Assembly: GCA_021286925.1 (NCBI GenBank)
Contig: JAJTBL010000026.1
Location: 1 to 11,952 of the forward strand
Reading direction: 5' to 3'
Origin: Spirochaetia bacterium
GTDB lineage: Bacteria; Spirochaetota; Spirochaetia; Treponematales; Rectinemataceae
DNA: 11,952 nt
Part shown: piece after piece, positions 8,328 to 11,952 of the stretch
Numbering within the stretch: the stretch's first letter is position 1
Layout: each line of letters begins with the position of its first letter
Translations under genes and position numbers: made by a program
The notes under the pieces: generated by a model
Told to the model about the DNA's origin: nothing
The model's database searches: none
What the model saw: the letters and a program-made list of their open reading frames with translations, nothing else

Positions 8328-8800
8328 AGCTGAAATTCACAAGCCGAAGCTTAATTTTATGCTTGGCGCTTCTTTTTCTGCCGCTGGGTTGGGCTTTCGC
8401 CCAGCAGGTGCAAACGCCAGGATATGAATCAGGATCGGCCGGCACGGACCTGGCGGCGACACCGATCCCGCTAACACCGATTCCTCTGACACGCCTGCGT
8501 GATTCAGCAGGCCAGACGGCAAACACCGCTGTCAAGCCTTTAAAAGAATCTTCGCTGGGGCGCTTTGTGACGATCGGTTTCGGCGCTCTGCCGTTTCTGT
8601 TTTTCTATACGAATCTGGCATTTGACGTGACGGAATTCGCGGCATCTGGATTCGATCTGCAATACGCGCCATGGCCCATTCAAAATCGATTTTCATCACT
8701 TCCCCTTTCAGAGCAAATGAAGCGCATCGGCATCGCCGCTTCGGTATCGCTTGCAATCGCAGTTTTGGATGCGGTGTTCCCGTCTCCCCAGAGGAAATAG
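8324..8800 (+). CDS. Small secreted or membrane protein, function unknown
   Basis: 158 aa. The N-terminus is a textbook signal peptide (MKLKFTSRSLILCLALLFLP, probable cleavage after AFA at about residue 26). A low-complexity linker follows with a duplicated TPIPL (TPIPLTPIPLT, about residues 46-56), which is also visible as a 15-bp imperfect tandem repeat in the DNA near 8459-8488. Two hydrophobic stretches, at about 82-102 (FVTIGFGALPFLFFYTN) and about 135-152 (IGIAASVSLAIAVLDAVF), are probably membrane helices. No family motif is recognised. It is translationally coupled to the YggS-family gene by an ATGA overlap, so it is very likely expressed despite unknown function. Confidence 0.75.
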   Translation: MKLKFTSRSLILCLALLFLPLGWAFAQQVQTPGYESGSAGTDLAATPIPLTPIPLTRLRDSAGQTANTAVKPLKESSLGRFVTIGFGALPFLFFYTNLAFDVTEFAASGFDLQYAPWPIQNRFSSLPLSEQMKRIGIAASVSLAIAVLDAVFPSPQRK

Positions 8801-8808
8801 CCGTGTTA

Positions 8809-8844
8809 TTGACAATGCATGCCGCTCTGTCTAATATTTATCAT
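8809..8844 (+). promoter_or_regulatory. Near-consensus sigma70 promoter for apt
   Basis: TTGACA (8809-8814), a 17-bp spacer and TAATAT (8832-8837) make the best promoter match in the window, with the expected start near 8844, about 21 nt before the apt ATG. It lies in the 64-bp gap after the small membrane protein, so apt-gpmI-cyaB should have its own transcript. Confidence 0.8.
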
Positions 8845-8864
8845 CAAATACTTCGAGGCACACC

Positions 8865-9416
8865 ATGACACAAGAGATAGAGGCAACTGAAGGATTCAAT
8901 CTTGATGATGCTATCAGAAAGGTCCCGGATTTTCCAAAGCCGGGCATTCTATTTTATGATATAACCAGCGTGCTTGCCAACCCGCCAGCATTTAACTATT
9001 GCATTGAATCGATGCTCAAACTATACCGGCATGAAAACATCGACGCCGTTGCGGCAATCGAATCGCGCGGTTTTGTGTTTGCTGCTCCGTTCTGTCAGAA
9101 GCTTGGCTTGCCCCTCCTGCTGGTCCGCAAAAAAGGCAAACTCCCCGGCAAAACCATCTCCCAATCCTATGACCTCGAATATGGCTCGGCCGAGCTAGAG
9201 ATGCACATTGACGACATCAAACCAGGAATGCGTTTTTTGATTGTCGACGATCTTATCGCCACAGGCGGCACTATCAACGCTACCTGTTCTATGATCAAAC
9301 GATGCGGCGCAGTTCCGGTTCGCGCTTTCTCCGTTATCGGGCTTCCGTTTTTAAATTATCAGCAAACCATTCAAGATGTTTCCGTTGATACGCTTATTGA
9401 GTATTTTGGAGAATAA
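8865..9416 (+). CDS. apt: Adenine phosphoribosyltransferase
   Basis: This cytoplasmic enzyme joins adenine to PRPP to give AMP and pyrophosphate (purine salvage). Family motifs are IRKVPDFPKPGILFYDITSV (residues 17-36), AAIESRGFVFAAPF (63-76), LVRKKGKLPG (86-95), YDLEYGSAELEMH (102-114) and the PRPP-binding loop LIVDDLIATGGT (125-136). The length of 183 aa is normal. GAGG at 8855-8858 sits 6 nt before ATG 8865. Strong promoter elements lie directly upstream. The 37-bp gap to gpmI contains only that gene's ribosome-binding site, suggesting cotranscription. Confidence 0.97.
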   Translation: MTQEIEATEGFNLDDAIRKVPDFPKPGILFYDITSVLANPPAFNYCIESMLKLYRHENIDAVAAIESRGFVFAAPFCQKLGLPLLLVRKKGKLPGKTISQSYDLEYGSAELEMHIDDIKPGMRFLIVDDLIATGGTINATCSMIKRCGAVPVRAFSVIGLPFLNYQQTIQDVSVDTLIEYFGE

Positions 9417-9453
9417 GCACTAATTTTCGTTTGAAGAATCGCAAGGAGAAAAA

Positions 9454-11133
9454 ATGGTATCCGCTTTGAAAAAAAATCCGGACTGGAAGGGCAGAAAAGG
9501 CCCGCTGGTGCTGGTTATCATGGATGGCGTCGGCTATGGCCAGTACAAAGAGGGCGACGCGGTGGCAAACGCCGATATGCGTCATTTCCGCTCGCTGGAA
9601 GCTTCCTGTCCGGCAACCAAGCTGAAAGCGCATGGAACAGCGGTCGGACTTCCCTCTGATGAAGATATGGGCAATTCTGAGGTCGGGCATAACGCCATTG
9701 GCTGCGGCCGAGTTTTTGCGCAAGGTGCAAAACTGGTATCGGCATCCATTGAAACAGGAGCGATGTTTCAGGGCACTGTCTGGCAGGAATTAATTTCGCA
9801 GGTCAAAAATCGCGGCAGCACATTGCATTTTCTGGGACTCTTTTCCGATGGCAATGTCCATTCTCATATCGACCACCTCAAGGCCATGCTCAAAAGAGCC
9901 CGGAACGAGGGAGTCAAAAAAGCCAGAATTCACATCCTGCTCGACGGCAGAGATGTCGGTTCGCAAAGCGCTCTCGACTATATCCTCCCCTTTGAAGATT
10001 TTCTCAAGAACCTGAGTACGGAAGGCTTTGACTATCGAATCGCCTCAGGCGGCGGCCGCCAGTATATCACCATGGATCGCTACGGCGCTAATTGGGATAT
10101 GGTCAAACGCGGCTGGGATTGCCATGTGCGCGGTATCGGCAGAAAATTCGCAAGTGCCGAAGAAGCTGTTCTGACATATCGGAAAGAGAATCCCCAGGTT
10201 ATCGATCAGGATATCCACGAGTTTGTCATTCATGATGAAACAGGACCGATCGGCACCATCAATGACGGCGATGCGCTGATATTTTTTAATTTCCGGGGAG
10301 ACCGGGCGCTTGAAATCACCAGAGCTTTTGAAGAAGAAAATTTCACATTCTTCGACCGAGGCAAAAAGCCTGATGTCTATTATGCCGGCATGATGCAGTA
10401 TGATGGCGATCTCGGAATCCCTGCCAAATACCTGGTGTCTCCGCCTGCTATAGACAGAACGGTCGGAGAATTTTTAGCAAACTCAGGTGTAAAAAGCCTC
10501 GCAATTTCAGAAACGCAGAAATTCGGCCATGTCACCTATTTTTACAACGGCAACAGGGCAGATAAATTTTCAGAAGAGCTTGAAGATTATATCGAAATAA
10601 AGAGTGACCGCGTGCCTTTTGAAGAGCGGCCATGGATGAAATGCGCTGAAATTACGGACAAAGTTATCAGCGCAATCGAATCCGGAACCTATCAGTTCAT
10701 CAGACTTAACTTCCCCAACGGCGACATGGTCGGCCATACCGGCGTTTATCAGGCAGTCATCTGCGGCATGGAAGCGATGGACCTGCAGATAGGCCGCCTT
10801 GCCAAAGCGGTTGAAAAGGCTGGCGGTATCCTCATTCTTACCGCAGACCATGGCAATTCTGACGACATGTTCGAGCATGACAAGAAAACCAAGGCAGTTC
10901 TGTTCGATAAAGACGGCCAGCCCAAAGCCAAGACCAGCCACTCACTGAATCCGGTTCCCTGTATTATCTATGACCCGGGATTCCAGGGCGAATACGATAT
11001 GCACCTTGTTTCAGGACTTGGAATTTCAAGCCTCGGAGCGACCTGCATCAATTTGCTGGGATTTGTTCCGCCTGAAGACTATGATGCGTCAATTGTGCGA
11101 ATGATTCCCCGCGGACAGGGTTCCCAGGCATGA
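9454..11133 (+). CDS. gpmI: 2,3-bisphosphoglycerate-independent phosphoglycerate mutase, long (plant-like) form
   Basis: This enzyme interconverts 3- and 2-phosphoglycerate in glycolysis and gluconeogenesis using a phosphoserine intermediate and divalent metals, usually Mn2+. Visible motifs are LVLVIMDGVG with metal-binding Asp24, DMGNSEVGHNAIG with catalytic Ser75, LFSDGNVHSHIDHL, LLDGRDV, SGGGRQYITMDRYGANWD, FFNFRGDRALEI, KFGHVTYFYNGN, NFPNGDMVGHTG, LTADHGNSDDM and KTSHSLNPVP. At 559 aa it is longer than the roughly 510-aa E. coli and Bacillus forms and resembles the plant/trypanosomatid-type branch. AAGGAG at 9443-9448 is 5 nt before the ATG. The stop overlaps the CYTH gene start (ATGA at 11130). 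Confidence 0.97.
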   Translation: MVSALKKNPDWKGRKGPLVLVIMDGVGYGQYKEGDAVANADMRHFRSLEASCPATKLKAHGTAVGLPSDEDMGNSEVGHNAIGCGRVFAQGAKLVSASIETGAMFQGTVWQELISQVKNRGSTLHFLGLFSDGNVHSHIDHLKAMLKRARNEGVKKARIHILLDGRDVGSQSALDYILPFEDFLKNLSTEGFDYRIASGGGRQYITMDRYGANWDMVKRGWDCHVRGIGRKFASAEEAVLTYRKENPQVIDQDIHEFVIHDETGPIGTINDGDALIFFNFRGDRALEITRAFEEENFTFFDRGKKPDVYYAGMMQYDGDLGIPAKYLVSPPAIDRTVGEFLANSGVKSLAISETQKFGHVTYFYNGNRADKFSEELEDYIEIKSDRVPFEERPWMKCAEITDKVISAIESGTYQFIRLNFPNGDMVGHTGVYQAVICGMEAMDLQIGRLAKAVEKAGGILILTADHGNSDDMFEHDKKTKAVLFDKDGQPKAKTSHSLNPVPCIIYDPGFQGEYDMHLVSGLGISSLGATCINLLGFVPPEDYDASIVRMIPRGQGSQA

Positions 11134-11678
11134 TAGAAATCGAGCTTAAGGCACGGGTCAGCGACCCAGCTGCGGTTGAAGCTCGAATCAATTCTTTTTT
11201 GTCGTTTGTCGGCACTGTTGAAAAACACGATGAGTACTGGTCTATTCCAGTACTCTCTTCAATGGTGCTGACAACCGGTTTTCGCTTCCGCATTCGGCAT
11301 GAAGCTGAAAAAACGCTCATAACTTTCAAGGAAAAAACCTATACCGACACCATAGAAGTGAATCGCGAAGTTGAATTCGGCGTCCAGAATGAAGAGGCAT
11401 TCCGGAAATTCATTGCGAAAATGTCCGCCAAACCCCTGTATTCAAAGCAGAAAAAAGGAAAGCAGTGGAGAGGCGTGGGCAATCTTCTGGCGGAACTGGT
11501 TGCCGTCGAAGGCCTCGGCAACTTTCTTGAGGTCGAAATGCTGTTTGAGGACGGAAGCAAGGTAAAGCCTGAATCCGTAAAGAAAAGCCTTATCGAAATA
11601 ATTGAGCGATGCGGGTTGTCGGCAGCTGACATCGAGCCGCGCCCTTATTCCCAGCTGCTCGGCATGCCAAAGTATTGA
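11130..11678 (+). CDS. CYTH-domain protein, CyaB-like (class IV adenylate cyclase type)
   Basis: 182 aa, a single CYTH domain. The hallmark ExExK is at the extreme N-terminus (MIEIELKARV: Glu3, Glu5, Lys7). Later charged strands line the tunnel: GFRFRIRHE (about 50-58), LITFKEK, NREVEF, and VEGLGNFLEVEM near residue 130, ending in RPYSQLLG. CYTH enzymes bind triphosphates with metal ions; the CyaB branch makes cAMP, while others hydrolyse thiamine triphosphate or inorganic triphosphate. The sequence alone does not decide the substrate, though length and the C-terminal YSQLL favour the CyaB group. The start overlaps the gpmI stop (ATGA), so it is translated with gpmI. Confidence 0.85.
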   Translation: MIEIELKARVSDPAAVEARINSFLSFVGTVEKHDEYWSIPVLSSMVLTTGFRFRIRHEAEKTLITFKEKTYTDTIEVNREVEFGVQNEEAFRKFIAKMSAKPLYSKQKKGKQWRGVGNLLAELVAVEGLGNFLEVEMLFEDGSKVKPESVKKSLIEIIERCGLSAADIEPRPYSQLLGMPKY

Positions 11679-11850
11679 GCAGTGTCCTGAAGATCGCAAA
11701 TTTTTCATGGTACATGCCGCATCAAAGCATTTGTCGCTGGACTTCAATGCACCTTTGAAACACAAAATATCGAAGAAAAATTGTTTCATTGTCTAAAAAT
11801 TGGCAAAAAAAGAATTTATGAATTATAGTGGGGAAGTAGAATAAAATCTA
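11679..11850. other. Gene-free right flank of the apt-gpmI-CYTH operon
   Basis: This AT-rich stretch has no credible gene. Only a weak inverted repeat (GAAACA at 11757-11762 with TGTTTC at 11782-11787) is visible, with no T-run after it. I see no convincing terminator for the upstream operon. Confidence 0.5.
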
Positions 11851-11892
11851 TGGGCGCTGCAGGAGTCGAACCTGCGACCTACTGGGTGTAAA
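11851..11892 (-). tRNA. tRNA-Val (UAC) 3' remnant, positions 32-73 only; putative attachment site
   Basis: Reading the minus strand, the sequence runs from the anticodon loop (TTTACAC, anticodon UAC) through the 3' anticodon stem CCAGT, variable loop AGGTC, a perfect T-arm (GCAGG, TTCGACT, CCTGC), acceptor strand AGCGCCC and discriminator A. This is the standard 3' part of bacterial tRNA-Val. CCA is not encoded. The 5' part is missing: the bases before the loop do not include the required ACTGG, and no GGGCGCT is found in the remaining 60 bases. The break in the anticodon loop is where many tyrosine recombinases integrate, leaving such a remnant at one end of the element. Confidence 0.8.
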
Positions 11893-11943
11893 GCGATATG
11901 TTAATAAAGAATTGCATTGCATCCAATGGAAAACATACGCTTT
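11890..11943. repeat. Imperfect inverted repeat at the broken edge of the tRNA-Val remnant
   Basis: AAAGCGATATGTT (11890-11902) and AACATACGCTTT (11932-11943) are inverted copies pairing over 12 positions with one unpaired A (11896). They surround an AT-rich loop containing the short duplication ATTGC ATTGC. The left arm starts inside the anticodon loop. This may be an integrase-binding arrangement or an element end; the role is inference. Confidence 0.5.
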
Positions 11944-11952
11944 CCAACTAAC

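Noticed and set aside
8459..8490. CRISPR or minisatellite repeat
   Set aside because: Only two imperfect 15-bp units within a coding linker (TPIPL); no spacers or further copies. No CRISPR array is visible anywhere in the window.
11890..11952. A complete tRNA-Val interrupted by a small intron
   Set aside because: The minus strand near 11940-11952 has a D-arm-like AGTTGGA, but the required 5' anticodon strand (ACTGG) and acceptor strand (GGGCGCT) are not present, and known bacterial tRNA introns are much longer. The window stops too early to exclude it fully.

Overview
The window is a piece of bacterial chromosome (roughly half G+C) that starts inside a 23S rRNA gene and ends in the 3' part of a tRNA-Val gene. 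Most content is housekeeping. Lineage cannot be fixed from the sequence alone. The long (about 559 aa) plant/trypanosome-type GpmI, a CyaB-type CYTH protein, and a signal-anchored beta-propeller protein beside a degenerate M23-like protein together remind me of spirochaetes (Treponema-like). This is an inference from memory, and a 23S search would settle it.

Layout: (1) 1-1171, the end of an rRNA operon: 23S 3' part, a spacer without tRNA, then 5S with a T8 tract. (2) 1236-4800, a plus-strand operon: a frameshifted DegT/DnrJ-like gene that also lacks the PLP lysine, NAD kinase (real start probably GTG 2253) and recN (real start ATG 3100, overlapping NAD kinase). (3) 4801-5005, a gene-free gap between convergent genes packed with three hairpins. 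(4) 5006-5419, cdd on the minus strand. (5) 5420-5535, a divergent promoter region. (6) 5536-8800, a tightly coupled plus-strand operon: beta-propeller-like membrane-anchored protein, degenerate M23/LytM-like secreted protein, YggS-type PLP protein and a small secreted/membrane protein. (7) 8809-11678, a near-consensus sigma70 promoter followed by apt, gpmI and a CYTH/CyaB-like gene. (8) 11679-11952, a gene-free end with a 42-nt tRNA-Val 3' remnant on the minus strand and an imperfect inverted repeat at its broken edge.

The genes serve nucleotide and cofactor metabolism (NAD kinase, cytidine deaminase, adenine salvage, PLP homeostasis), glycolysis (GpmI) and DNA repair (RecN). The points most worth following are the right end, which looks like the att junction of an integrated element lying just beyond the window; the propeller plus pseudo-M23 pair, which looks like an envelope system; and the DegT-like gene, which seems to have lost both its catalytic lysine and its reading frame. 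I did not find a complete unknown defence or mobile system inside the window itself.
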